The position numbers and the translations under genes are program-made. A stretch of DNA of 64,000 bases, from assembly GCA_002435715.1 (NCBI GenBank), contig DISD01000079.1:1-64000 (forward strand), written 5' to 3'. Positions within the stretch are counted from its first letter, which is position 1, and every line of letters starts with the position of its first letter. Of this stretch, positions 32,622 through 40,905 are shown in pieces. Source of the stretch: Rhodospirillaceae bacterium UBA6219. Lineage in GTDB: Bacteria > Pseudomonadota > Alphaproteobacteria > Rhodospirillales > Magnetospirillaceae. The notes under the pieces are model-generated. The model had not been told where the DNA came from and did not search any database. It saw nothing but the letters and a program-made list of their open reading frames with translations.

Positions 32622-33463
32622 CACCCGACTTCTTGCCGAAGGTGGAACGTCTCACCGGGCGCAAGGTGACCGGCATGCGGCCGTTGTCCGGCGGTTCCGT
32701 CAGCCGGGTCACGTTGGTGGAATTTTCCAATGGCGGCAAGGTGGTGGCCAAGCAGGGCTCGGGCTTGGCGGTGGAAGGCTGGATGTTGCGCCGTCTGGCG
32801 GCCGAGACCCGTCTGCCGGTGCCCCATGTCATCCATGACGACGACGACCTGTTGATCATGGATTACGTGGCTGGTGGCGACAGCCTTGATTCCGCAGCAC
32901 AACATCATGCCGCCCGCTTGTTGGCCGACCTGCATTCCCATACCTGGCACAGTTTCGGCCTGGATCGCGACACGGTGATCGGTGGCTTGCCGCAAGCCAA
33001 CCCGCCCCATGCCCGCTGGTTGGATTTCTTCCGCGACCACCGCCTGTTGGGAATGGCGCGCCAGGCCCTGGATGCGGGAAGGCTGTCGACGGTGATGATG
33101 GACGGCATCGAGCGCTTGGCCGGGCGGCTGGATCGCTGGATCGTCGAGCCGGAACGTCCCGCCTTGGTGCATGGCGATTGCTGGACGGGCAACATCTTGG
33201 TGAAGAACGGCCGTGTCGCCGCCTTTATCGATCCGGCGCTGTATTACGGCCATGCCGAGATGGATCTGGCCTTTTCCACCATGTTCGGCACTTTCGGTGA
33301 CGCCTTCTTCGCCGCCTATGACGAGATCACCCCCCTTGCACCGGATTTTTTCGAAGTTCGTTGCCCGCTTTATCAGCTTTATCCCCTGCTGGTGCATGTC
33401 CGATTGTTCGGCGGTCCCTATGTGGCCGGTGTGGAACAGGTGCTGGATCGGTTTCTGGGGTAG
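32618..33463 (+). CDS. Fructosamine/ribulosamine 3-kinase family protein
   Basis: This 281-aa kinase has the aminoglycoside-phosphotransferase-like fold: RPLSGGSVSRVTLVEF near the N-terminus, the catalytic loop HGDCWTGNIL (about 187–196) and the metal motif FIDPALYYGHAEMDLAFS. Bacterial members mainly phosphorylate ribulosamine or erythrulosamine on proteins, making the sugar adduct unstable so that the lysine is restored. The start is GTG at 32618, overlapping the phosphatase stop. Together the two genes look like a small deglycation operon. Confidence 0.9.
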   Translation: MTPDFLPKVERLTGRKVTGMRPLSGGSVSRVTLVEFSNGGKVVAKQGSGLAVEGWMLRRLAAETRLPVPHVIHDDDDLLIMDYVAGGDSLDSAAQHHAARLLADLHSHTWHSFGLDRDTVIGGLPQANPPHARWLDFFRDHRLLGMARQALDAGRLSTVMMDGIERLAGRLDRWIVEPERPALVHGDCWTGNILVKNGRVAAFIDPALYYGHAEMDLAFSTMFGTFGDAFFAAYDEITPLAPDFFEVRCPLYQLYPLLVHVRLFGGPYVAGVEQVLDRFLG

Positions 33464-33612
33464 CCCGAAATGAGCCGCGACGAGGCTCGTGCACGACAAG
33501 CAAAAAGGCAATGACAGGTGTACGTTCGTATGCCTGGTTATTGCCATAACATATTTGAAGATATACATTTCCCACTAGATGGATAGATTTTCATGTAGAG
33601 AGTGGGAAGTTG

Positions 33613-34668
33613 ATGTATTTCAATGAAATAGCATCAATTCAACGCAGGATGCTCATCGATGTGCGCCAAGCGTATGAGGCTTGGTCCGCAGCCGATCAGG
33701 AAATGCGTCACCGCTTCGCCGGCTCCATGCGTTGGCAAAAACGGGGTGCGGCCGAGTATCTCATGCGCAAGGTCCGGAGCGTCGAAAAAAGTCTCGGACG
33801 CCGTCAGCCCGAAACGGAACGGACCTATGACGCTTTTATCCAGGGTCGGGCAGCAGCCAAGGATCGCTTGGCTGGCCTGGTGGCGGCCCTTCAGACGCAG
33901 GCGGCCATTGCTCGCAGCGTTGGCGTTGGACGCGTTCCATCCTTGACCGCCCGAGTGTTCCGCGCCCTCGACGAGGCGAGGATATTGGGGCATATCCGCA
34001 TTGTCGGCACCAACGCGCTTTATGCATACGAGGCGCTGGCCGGGATCCATTTTACGGCAGAGACCCTCGCCACCGGTGATGTCGATCTTTTATTCGATGC
34101 GCGTCGGGCGTTGCGTATTATCGTTCCCGAGCCTGAACCTAGAACGGTGCTGGGGTTATTGCGGAAACTCGATCACAGTTTCAAGCTGATTGAGCACAAA
34201 CCCTATACCGTTGCCAATGCCGACGGCTTCATGGTGGATCTCATCTATCCGCAGGCCTCTCCTCCATGGCGTTCTCCGCCTGGAGTGTGCTCCCTGGCCG
34301 AGGATGACATCGTGCCGTCGGCTGTGCAGGGGCTGCAATGGTTGGTCAACTCTGCGCCCGTGGAAGCCCTGGTGATTGATGATCGTGGTTATCCTGCGCC
34401 GATCATCGTACCGGACCCTCGCGTTTGGGCGGCGCATAAGGCGTGGCTGAGCGGACGCGAGGATCGAGATGCCATCAAGCGGCGGCGAGATGGCGAGCAG
34501 GCCCTGGCCGTCATACAGGTGCTGAGGCGCTATCTTCCACAATTTTCTCTTGCCGATGGATTTGGCGATCAGCTTCCCAAGGCATTGCGACAATCCTTCG
34601 CTCATTTGCTGGAGCAGGTGCCTGCGGAAGAAACCCGTGAGGACGGCTGGCCTCGGCCCGAATGGTAA
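33613..34668 (+). CDS. GSU2403-type nucleotidyltransferase-fold protein
   Basis: This 351-aa protein has an N-terminal helical region (to about 110) and a nucleotidyltransferase-fold core: HIRIVGTNALYAYEALAG (128–145) followed by TGDVDLLFDARR, the hG[GT]..DxD-like pattern. It resembles the NTP_transf_8 family (GSU2403), whose biochemical role is unknown. Codon use seems more AT-rich than the neighbours, and a short AT-rich upstream stretch bears an inverted repeat, so recent acquisition is possible. No antitoxin-like partner is adjacent. The ATG at 33613 follows GTGGGAAG. Confidence 0.72.
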   Translation: MYFNEIASIQRRMLIDVRQAYEAWSAADQEMRHRFAGSMRWQKRGAAEYLMRKVRSVEKSLGRRQPETERTYDAFIQGRAAAKDRLAGLVAALQTQAAIARSVGVGRVPSLTARVFRALDEARILGHIRIVGTNALYAYEALAGIHFTAETLATGDVDLLFDARRALRIIVPEPEPRTVLGLLRKLDHSFKLIEHKPYTVANADGFMVDLIYPQASPPWRSPPGVCSLAEDDIVPSAVQGLQWLVNSAPVEALVIDDRGYPAPIIVPDPRVWAAHKAWLSGREDRDAIKRRRDGEQALAVIQVLRRYLPQFSLADGFGDQLPKALRQSFAHLLEQVPAEETREDGWPRPEW

Positions 34669-34754
34669 AGGGGGGCCATGGACGGCTTTCCCTCGGCACA
34701 TGACAGATCGGGCGTCTCGAGCTAAATTTCCCTGCAAATCCCGGTGGAGAGGTG

Positions 34755-35231
34755 ATGACGACGTTCAGAGGGGCAATTCTGGCCTTGGCGATCGGGGTGC
34801 TCGGTGCCGCGCCGACCATGACCTTGGCTGGCGAACGTCCCGCCCAAACCCAGACCCGTGACACCCGCGCGGGGGAACATCCCAACCTGACCCGGCTGGT
34901 GCTGGATGTCAGCGAATTGACCCGCTTTTACACCCATGTGGCCGATGACGGCCTGCGTATCCTGGTGGGGATTCCCTCGGTGGATTGGGAGGCCAACCGC
35001 CACCGGCTGAAGCCGTTTGGCCTGATCGCCCGCTTCGACTTCATGCGTCGCGGTCTGAAGCGCGGGTTGTTGGTCATCCATGCCAAGGCGCCGAGCCGCA
35101 TCGAACATCAATTCACCTTGGGTCCCGATCTGGCCGAACATCGCGGTAACCGGCTGGTGCTGGACCTGGTGCCGCGCGATTTGGCCGGCAAGGTGCCCAT
35201 GCCCGCGAAGTCGCCCGCTCCCAAGGGTTAG
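34755..35231 (+). CDS. Secreted protein of unknown function, AMIN-like region
   Basis: This 158-aa exported protein has a signal peptide (MTTFRGAILALAIGVLGAAPTMTLAG). The mature part has a beta-strand rhythm (TRFYTHVADDGLRILVGIPSVDW, RGLLVIHAKAPSRIEHQFTLGPDLAEHRGNRLVLDLVP) that resembles AMIN domains, including the common ending RLVLDL. AMIN domains bind peptidoglycan or localise envelope enzymes. GGAGAGG precedes the ATG. No partner hydrolase is adjacent, and the assignment is tentative. Confidence 0.6.
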   Translation: MTTFRGAILALAIGVLGAAPTMTLAGERPAQTQTRDTRAGEHPNLTRLVLDVSELTRFYTHVADDGLRILVGIPSVDWEANRHRLKPFGLIARFDFMRRGLKRGLLVIHAKAPSRIEHQFTLGPDLAEHRGNRLVLDLVPRDLAGKVPMPAKSPAPKG

Positions 35232-35334
35232 AATCCGTTTACAGGGCTGTCGTGCAAGGTTTGCTCGGGGCGAAAATTCTGTTCGCGTCGCTGCGGTATC
35301 ACCCCTATGTCTGAAATTCGTTCGGGGTACGGGT

Positions 35335-35721
35335 ATGGTGGTCGAGGAAATCCTGAAATCAAAGGGGCACGAGGTCCATCTGGTGTCGGCGGACAGCAAC
35401 CTGCAAGTGGCTGCCGCCATCATGCTGAACCGTAATATCGGCGCCCTGATCTGCGAAGACGGCGGTGGCGGTGTGGCCGGCATTATTTCGGAACGCGACG
35501 TGACCCGGGCCATGGCGCTTTACGGTGCCGATGCGGTGAACCGTTCGGTGCGCCAATGCATGACCCGTGACGTGGTCGCCTGCCACGGCGACGACAAGCC
35601 CGAACATCTGTTGGCCATCATGACCGAAGCCCATTGCCGCCACTTGCCCGTCATGCGCGAAGGGCAAGTGGTCGGTCTGGTGTCCATCGGCGACCTGGTC
35701 AAGGCCGAACATCATTTCTAG
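35335..35721 (+). CDS. CBS-domain-pair protein
   Basis: This 128-aa protein is a single Bateman module: CBS1 (about 5–65, VHLVSADSNLQVAAAIMLNRNIGALICED...GIISERDVTRAM) and CBS2 (about 72–128, CMTRDVVACHGDDKPEHLLAIMTEAHCRHLPVMREGQVVGLVSIGDLVK). Such stand-alone CBS pairs bind AMP, ATP, NADH or SAM and regulate partner proteins. The start ATG 35335 follows GGGGTACGGGT. The partner is not evident from the neighbours. Confidence 0.88.
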   Translation: MVVEEILKSKGHEVHLVSADSNLQVAAAIMLNRNIGALICEDGGGGVAGIISERDVTRAMALYGADAVNRSVRQCMTRDVVACHGDDKPEHLLAIMTEAHCRHLPVMREGQVVGLVSIGDLVKAEHHF

Positions 35722-35744
35722 GGCTTAGCGGCCAATAGGAACGC

Positions 35745-36191
35745 TTACGCAGCGGCATAGCGTTCCTTCGCCTGCCGCGCCGCCTTGGCTTCGTCGGGAT
35801 CATAGGCCTTGCCCTGCCACAGCAGGTGATAGCCGGTTTCCTCGTTGCCATTCTCGCACAATTCCAGCACGTCCTTGAACAAGGGCTGGAAGGTGTCGGA
35901 ACGGTGCGATTGTTCGTGGTCGGCGAAGCTGTTCCAGAAGGTGACGATCAGGGCTTCGCGTCCCTTCAAGGGCGATTCGGTGGCTTGGCCGATGGTCGAG
36001 CCCTCGTTCGAGATGAACCCGGCATTCAGGCAGACGAAACCGCCGACGAAGCCGGTTTCGGAATGAAAGGTCTTCACGTTTTCGCACAGCATGGCCACGC
36101 GTTCCTGCAGGTCGTCGACGTCGTATTCCGGTTTCAGGATGACGCGGTTGACGGTGACGATGCCGTCCGAAGGAAAGCCGTGAATCAGCAT
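35745..36191 (-). CDS. Conserved protein, possible dimeric alpha/beta-barrel (ABM-like)
   Basis: This 148-aa soluble protein begins MLIHGFPSDGIVTVNRVILKPEYDVDDLQERVAMLCENVKTF, and its middle reads GREALIVTFWNSFADHEQSHRSDTFQPLFKDVLELCENGNEETGYHLLW. The strand–helix–strand order and the WNSFADHEQSHRSD segment resemble antibiotic-biosynthesis-monooxygenase/stress-barrel proteins. No catalytic residues can be named. It is monocistronic, with an AT-rich upstream region. Confidence 0.55.
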   Translation of the reverse strand: MLIHGFPSDGIVTVNRVILKPEYDVDDLQERVAMLCENVKTFHSETGFVGGFVCLNAGFISNEGSTIGQATESPLKGREALIVTFWNSFADHEQSHRSDTFQPLFKDVLELCENGNEETGYHLLWQGKAYDPDEAKAARQAKERYAAA

Positions 36192-36332
36192 GGGAAGCCT
36201 CGGTGTCAGTTCATATTACAATACTCTAATTTGGATAATGATTCTAAATTTCAAGTGTCGGGCAAAAAAATGCCTGCTTGCCCGACAAACAGCGCGCGGC
36301 GACAATAAGGAATGATCTTTGGGGGTGATGTG

Positions 36333-37739
36333 ATGGACGGGGAAAAGAAGCGCATGAGTACCGCCGAAGTGCTGGCGCAAGGCGGCACGGCCTGGGCCGA
36401 AGGACGGGTCGACGATGCGGCGAAATCGTTCTCGGCGGCGGCTCTCACTGCCCCGGGCATGCCTTTGGCCCATGTCAACCTGGGGGTGGCTTTGCGCCGC
36501 CAGGGCCACGTCAAGGCCGCCGTGGTCAGCCATCGCCGTGCCTTGGCTTTGAAGTCCGACGATGGCGGTGCCCATACCAACCTGGCCAATGCCTTACGGG
36601 AATTGGGGCAGCTGACGGCCGCCGAACCCCATGCCCGACGCGCGGTGGCGCTGCAGCCAGAGAGCGAATCCTTCCGTTATAATCTGGCCTTGCTGTTGCG
36701 CGACTTACGCAAATATGACGAAGCCTTGGACATCATGCGCAGTCTGGTGGCCGGCAATCCGCAGAACGGTGATTACGCCTGGGATCTGGCTTTGTCGGAA
36801 CTCTATCTCGGCCATTACGCCCAAGGCTGGGCCGGGTACGAAGCCCGCTGGCGGCTGGCGCGCACCCCCAAGCGTGGATTTCACACCCCGCAAGTTCTCC
36901 CCGGTCAGGATTTGCGGGACAAGACCGTGTTGGTGGTTGCCGAGCAAGGCTTTGGCGACGCCCTGCAATTCGCCCGTTTCTTGCCCATGCTGGCGGAAAA
37001 ATGCGGATCGCTGGTGGTGGAATGCCTGCCGGAACTGTTGGACTTGTTCGCCGCCATTCCCAGCGTGGCCAAGGTTTTCGAAAAAGGGACGCAAGCCCCG
37101 CCCCATGATGTGTGGATTCCCATCATGAGCTTGGCTCATTGGTTGGAAATCGATGCCGGGAAGCTGCCAGGGCCGGTGCCCTATTTGGTGCCGCCCAAAA
37201 GCTTGGCCAAGCCTTTGGGGCATCCGCCGGGCAGCGTGATCAATGTCGGCCTGATCTGGGCCGGTAAGTTGGTGCCGCGCGACCGCTCCTGGCCGCTCGA
37301 ACATTTGCTGCCGTTGATGGAAGACCCGCGTCTGGCGTTCTGGAGCCTGCAGATGGGCGATCGCGCCCAGGATTTGACGGATTTGGGCGTGGGTACCCTG
37401 GTACGCGACCTGTCTCCGGCCATCAACAGCTTCGCCGACACCGCGGCGTTGATGCAGGCCTTGGACATCATCGTCACCATCGACACCTCGGCCGCCCATT
37501 TGGCCGGGGCCTTGGGCAAGCCGACCTGGATGCTGCTGCGTTATGTCTCGGACTGGCGGTGGACCGACCATGGCGAAACCTGTGCCTGGTATCCCACCAT
37601 GCGGCTGTTCCGCCAGCCTGATCCCGATGATTTCGTCACCCCGGTGACGCGGGTCAAGACGGCTTTGACCCGCGCCGCCGACCAGGTGGTGGCGGGCTTG
37701 CGCAAGCACGCCAAGGTCAAGAAGGTGGAAAAGGCTTAA
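36333..37739 (+). CDS. TPR protein with C-terminal glycosyltransferase-9-like domain
   Basis: This 468-aa protein has several tetratricopeptide repeats over residues ~10–180 (VNLGVALRRQGHVKAAVVSHRRALALK, TNLANALRELGQLTAAEPHARRAVALQ, YNLALLLRDLRKYDEALDIMRSLVA). A C-terminal domain follows, like heptosyltransferase-type TPR proteins (VNVGLIWAGKLVPRDRSW, then VTIDTSAAHLAGALGKPTWMLL and the usual ETCAWYPTMRLFRQ). It probably transfers or handles a sugar nucleotide; the acceptor is unknown. The ATG at 36333, behind GGGGGTGATGTG, is preferred over 36312. Its stop overlaps that of the prophage holin gene in TTAA. Confidence 0.82.
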   Translation: MDGEKKRMSTAEVLAQGGTAWAEGRVDDAAKSFSAAALTAPGMPLAHVNLGVALRRQGHVKAAVVSHRRALALKSDDGGAHTNLANALRELGQLTAAEPHARRAVALQPESESFRYNLALLLRDLRKYDEALDIMRSLVAGNPQNGDYAWDLALSELYLGHYAQGWAGYEARWRLARTPKRGFHTPQVLPGQDLRDKTVLVVAEQGFGDALQFARFLPMLAEKCGSLVVECLPELLDLFAAIPSVAKVFEKGTQAPPHDVWIPIMSLAHWLEIDAGKLPGPVPYLVPPKSLAKPLGHPPGSVINVGLIWAGKLVPRDRSWPLEHLLPLMEDPRLAFWSLQMGDRAQDLTDLGVGTLVRDLSPAINSFADTAALMQALDIIVTIDTSAAHLAGALGKPTWMLLRYVSDWRWTDHGETCAWYPTMRLFRQPDPDDFVTPVTRVKTALTRAADQVVAGLRKHAKVKKVEKA

Positions 37740-38230
37740 ACGCTTCCGATCTTCTTGTCGTGACTGCGCTTGACCACGGCGATGCCCAACACGCCCAAGG
37801 CAATGCCCCAGATCGGGCTGGTGTTGACCAAGGCGGTGATGATGGTTGGCGCCTGGGCCGGTTCGGCGACGATGGCCCAGGCGGTGGCGCTCATGGTCGC
37901 CGTCCAGGTCAGCGCCACCGCATAGCCGAATGTGGGGCGCCAACGCCTTACATACCAATCGTCCGACCGGCTTTCGGTGCGCAGTGATTCGTTGATCTGG
38001 GCCAAGGCGGCGGTGGCCTCGGCGCTTTCCAACTCGCTCATGCGTTCCAGGTGGCGGTGGGCTTCGGCCAGTTGCTCGGGGCTGACCTCGTCGGCTTTCA
38101 GGGCTTTTTCGACCTGGGTCAAGGCGCCGGAAGCGGCTTTGGCGGCGGGATGGTCGATGCCGTCCAAGGCGCCGCCCACCGCCTTGACCAGCAGGGGCAG
38201 GCCGATACTGGCCAGCAATGCAGGGATCAT
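37736..38230 (-). CDS. Phage holin, 3-TM superfamily
   Basis: This 164-aa protein has a long N-terminal amphipathic/charged half (EKALKADEVSPEQLAEAHRHLERMSELESAEATAALAQINESL) and C-terminal hydrophobic helices (PTFGYAVALTWTATMSATAWAIV; TIITALVNTSPIWGIALGVLGIAVV). It matches the 'holin of 3 TMs, for gene-transfer release' family. Holins open the inner membrane to the lysin encoded just upstream. The WYVRRWRP motif before the first TM is characteristic. Its stop shares four bases with the stop of the convergent TPR gene. Confidence 0.85.
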   Translation of the reverse strand: MIPALLASIGLPLLVKAVGGALDGIDHPAAKAASGALTQVEKALKADEVSPEQLAEAHRHLERMSELESAEATAALAQINESLRTESRSDDWYVRRWRPTFGYAVALTWTATMSATAWAIVAEPAQAPTIITALVNTSPIWGIALGVLGIAVVKRSHDKKIGSV

Positions 38231-38235
38231 GGGGG

Positions 38236-38721
38236 TTACTCCACGTCGTTGTAGAACAGATGGTTGCCGATGATGACCGAGGGGTTACGGCCCCTGGCCC
38301 AGGGCGGCGCCACCGCCTGGGTGTGGTAATGGGTGGCCCCAAGGGTGGGGTCGTCCAGGGTGCCGGCGGCGGCGCGGCGGGCGACGCGCAGGCAGACACG
38401 GAAGACCCGGTCCTTTTCGGTGACCTTTTCCAGCTTGGGGCGGTTGGGGTCGCCCTGGTTCCAGCAGCTGAACTGCCAGGGTTTCAGGCAGACTTGTTGG
38501 ATGGAACTGCCCCACCAATAGCGGCCGCCCCGATCTTGCGCCCGTTTCACCCGGTTCATCACCAGGGCGGCGACCGCCTCGATGCCTCGGACTTTTTCAC
38601 CACGGGCTTCGCCCCACAGGGTGCGGGCCAGAATGTCCACCGCCGAGCCCGGCGGGGCCGGCGCCGTCTGGCTTTCCTCGTCAGGCGTGCTATCCAGCAG
38701 GATCAGCGGAACGTCGTTCAT
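38236..38721 (-). CDS. Cell wall hydrolase, SleB family (phage endolysin)
   Basis: This 161-aa enzyme has the SleB/Hydrolase_2 domain: LARTLWGEARGEKVRGIEAVAALVMNRVKRA (catalytic glutamate in WGEARGE), then CLKPWQFSCWNQGDPNR and GATHYHT. It is probably a lytic transglycosylase acting on peptidoglycan. There is no signal peptide, so export would rely on the adjacent holin. It overlaps the upstream small membrane protein by four bases. Confidence 0.88.
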   Translation of the reverse strand: MNDVPLILLDSTPDEESQTAPAPPGSAVDILARTLWGEARGEKVRGIEAVAALVMNRVKRAQDRGGRYWWGSSIQQVCLKPWQFSCWNQGDPNRPKLEKVTEKDRVFRVCLRVARRAAAGTLDDPTLGATHYHTQAVAPPWARGRNPSVIIGNHLFYNDVE

Positions 38722-39023
38722 GGCCGACCTCCGTTGATGCCGACCGAGTCCAGTTTGGCCTCGATGCGGACCAGATGCTCGGTCAGGCGTTTTTCCACGT
38801 CTTTCAGGGTGCCGGTGGTGGCATAGCTTTTCGCCACTTCCAGTTTATAGGCGGAAAGCGCCTCGCGGGCCTGGCCGACACCGATTTCCAGGCGGTGGGC
38901 CAGCTCGTCCAGGCGCTGGTCGGCGTCCAGACGGGCCCGCCAGATCAGCAGGAAAAGCCCGCCCAGAACCGGCAGTTCCACCGCCGTGACCCACCACAAT
39001 GGGTCAATGCCAAGATGTTCCAT
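38718..39023 (-). CDS. Small membrane coiled-coil phage protein
   Basis: This 101-aa protein has one TM segment near the N-terminus (WWVTAVELPVLGGLFLLIW) and a long helical tail (RLDADQRLDELAHRLEIGVGQAREALSAYKLEVAKSYATTGTLKDVEKRLTEHLVRIEAKLDSV). The ATG at 39023 has GGAGAAC upstream. Its position between terminase and lysin suggests a lysis accessory, for example a spanin-like or holin-modifying protein, but no family is recognised. Confidence 0.65.
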   Translation of the reverse strand: MEHLGIDPLWWVTAVELPVLGGLFLLIWRARLDADQRLDELAHRLEIGVGQAREALSAYKLEVAKSYATTGTLKDVEKRLTEHLVRIEAKLDSVGINGGRP

Positions 39024-39040
39024 ATTTGTTCTCCGAAAAA

Positions 39041-40528
39041 CTATAAGTCGAAATCGGTTTGTGCCGTCACGCCGCCGCCGCCGGGGCGCCAATCGGCCCG
39101 TTGCGGCGATTTCAGGTTGGGGCGGGACAGGCGGACCGGCTGGCTGAGCAAGCATCCGGCCACCGCGTCCAGGCCATCGTCACGGCCCTTGCCGCCGGGG
39201 CGCCATTCGCGCATTTCACCGATGAAAGGGGTGGTCCAAACGCTGCGATGGGCGGACAGGGCGCCAGCGGCCAACACTGCGTCGAAGGCGTCGACGATGC
39301 GTTGGTCCTTGGCCTTGCGGCTGGCGATTTCCACCACCGCGCACGGATAGCCCAGTTTGGCCAGTTCCCGGCGCAGCAGGCCGGGCAGAAAGCGTCCCAG
39401 TCCGTTGGTTTCCAGGCTGATGGCCGGCAGATGCAGGTCGCGGGCGAATTCGGCCACTTGCCGGCATTGCTGACTGGCTTCGTCCTGATCCGTCTGGGTC
39501 GGGTCATGGGTCAGGTATTTCACCCGATGCAGCCAATAGCCGCCCTGGGCATCGCAGAACAGCGCCGCCACCACCGAGCCGTCGCCTTTGCCCGGCGCCC
39601 CATAGGCCGGGTCCCACCAGCACGACGCCGACACCATGCGGGTGTCGCCGATACTGAGGACGGGTTGGGCATTGCCCTCGGCATAGGTCAGCTCGGCTTC
39701 GTACAGCCGCAAGCGATCCGGGTCCAGGCGGCCGTCGGCGATGTTGACCGGACGCAACATCATCTGGCTGTCGAATTTGTTGGGCCCGCTGCGGCGGCGC
39801 AGGGCGGCGATCTTGTCGGCGGGAAAGCGTTCGGGCCAGGCGCTGCCCCCCTTGGCGTTCACCAGCGGCAGTTCCAGACGGTGGAAGCCGTCCAGGAAAG
39901 GACGGTCCTCACCGGTTTCCAGCCGGGGTTGGTCGGCATAGATGGTGTAATAGGAATGGGGCGTGCCGACGTAAAGCTGCATGCCGCCGGGCACCAGGAC
40001 GAACTCGATCTCGCTCAGTCTTTCGCGCAGGTCGATTCGCTTGGGGGCGGTGTCGCAGGTGTTGGGGACTTCCACGTCGTCACAGATGACCAGTTCGGCG
40101 CGCGACCCAGTGATGTTGGCGCCGATGCCCTTGGCCACCATGGATGGGTCGCGCAGTTCGCCGGGGCGGTTGACCGTGAACTGGTCCGATGCCCAATGGT
40201 CACGTCGCTTGGGTTTCAGCGATTGGGTCAACGGGTGGCGTTCGATGATGCGTTTGACGTTGCGGACCATCTTTTTCGCCAAGGCGAAATCGGCGGCCAG
40301 GATGATGATGCGCAGATCGGGATTTTCCATCAACGCCCAGGCGCAGAACAGTCCGACAATGGTGGACTTTCCCGATGACCGGAACGCCATCAGCAACAAA
40401 TTGCGGTGACGGGACTTGGAGTTCCGTGCCAGCCACCGGGCGAGGCGCAGATGGTGGGCGGGGGTGGTTTGGCCCAGTTTGGCGTTCCACACCCAGACGA
40501 ATTCGGGAAAGCCGATGCGGCTCATCAT
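39041..40528 (-). CDS. Phage terminase large subunit
   Basis: This 495-aa packaging motor has a Walker A-type loop (LLLMAFRSSGKSTIVGLF, about 45–60), a coupling region, LVICDDVEVPNT as Walker B (about 140–150), and a C-terminal nuclease domain with acidic residues (SCWWDPAYGAPGKGDGSV; LETNGLGR). The length is normal, with no frameshift seen. It overlaps the small subunit gene (ATGATGA). Confidence 0.9.
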   Translation of the reverse strand: MMSRIGFPEFVWVWNAKLGQTTPAHHLRLARWLARNSKSRHRNLLLMAFRSSGKSTIVGLFCAWALMENPDLRIIILAADFALAKKMVRNVKRIIERHPLTQSLKPKRRDHWASDQFTVNRPGELRDPSMVAKGIGANITGSRAELVICDDVEVPNTCDTAPKRIDLRERLSEIEFVLVPGGMQLYVGTPHSYYTIYADQPRLETGEDRPFLDGFHRLELPLVNAKGGSAWPERFPADKIAALRRRSGPNKFDSQMMLRPVNIADGRLDPDRLRLYEAELTYAEGNAQPVLSIGDTRMVSASCWWDPAYGAPGKGDGSVVAALFCDAQGGYWLHRVKYLTHDPTQTDQDEASQQCRQVAEFARDLHLPAISLETNGLGRFLPGLLRRELAKLGYPCAVVEIASRKAKDQRIVDAFDAVLAAGALSAHRSVWTTPFIGEMREWRPGGKGRDDGLDAVAGCLLSQPVRLSRPNLKSPQRADWRPGGGGVTAQTDFDL

Positions 40529-40845
40529 TCCTCGTCCTCATCCAGGGTGGCCAGGGCGTCACGGGCCTGGGCCAACAACGAATCCAAGCCGCCGGATTCT
40601 TCGGTGGTTTCGCCTTCGGCCCAACGGGCCAGTTTGACCAACCCCTCCACATGGGCCAAAGCCGCCTTGGCGGCGGCCTGCCAGGCGGCAAAGCCCTTGG
40701 AATCGTCAGGCGGTGGTTCGGCGACGAAGCGGCGGTACTCGTCCAGCGCCGCCTTGATGCGTTCGGGCAACTCGGCCCGGCAGGCGGCCCGGATGGTGCC
40801 CATGTCCTCGGGCATGTGATCCTCCGTTGCTTGTTGGTGGGACAT
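40525..40845 (-). CDS. Putative phage terminase small subunit
   Basis: This 106-aa, mostly helical acidic protein lies immediately upstream of and overlaps the large terminase gene, the usual place for the small subunit. The sequence (RIKAALDEYRRFVAEPPPDDSKGFAAWQAAAKAALAHVEGLVKLARWAEGE) shows no clear HTH, so the call rests on position and size. Confidence 0.6.
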   Translation of the reverse strand: MSHQQATEDHMPEDMGTIRAACRAELPERIKAALDEYRRFVAEPPPDDSKGFAAWQAAAKAALAHVEGLVKLARWAEGETTEESGGLDSLLAQARDALATLDEDEE

Positions 40846-40846
40846 G

Positions 40847-40875
40847 AAAAACCCGCCCCGGCGAACCGGGGCGGG
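40847..40875 (-). terminator. Intrinsic terminator after the LamG fibre gene
   Basis: Read on the minus strand: CCCGCCCCGG, loop TTCG, CCGGGGCGGG, then TTTTT, 30 bases after the LamG-type gene stop. Confidence 0.9.
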
Positions 40876-40905
40876 CAGAGGTTTTCAGACTTTCAGCTTT
40901 TCAGA

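Noticed and set aside
36234..36252. Fur-box-like sequence starting GATAATGATTC upstream of the ABM-like gene
   Set aside because: Only the first nine bases match a Fur half-site; the second half does not, and the neighbours are not clearly iron genes.
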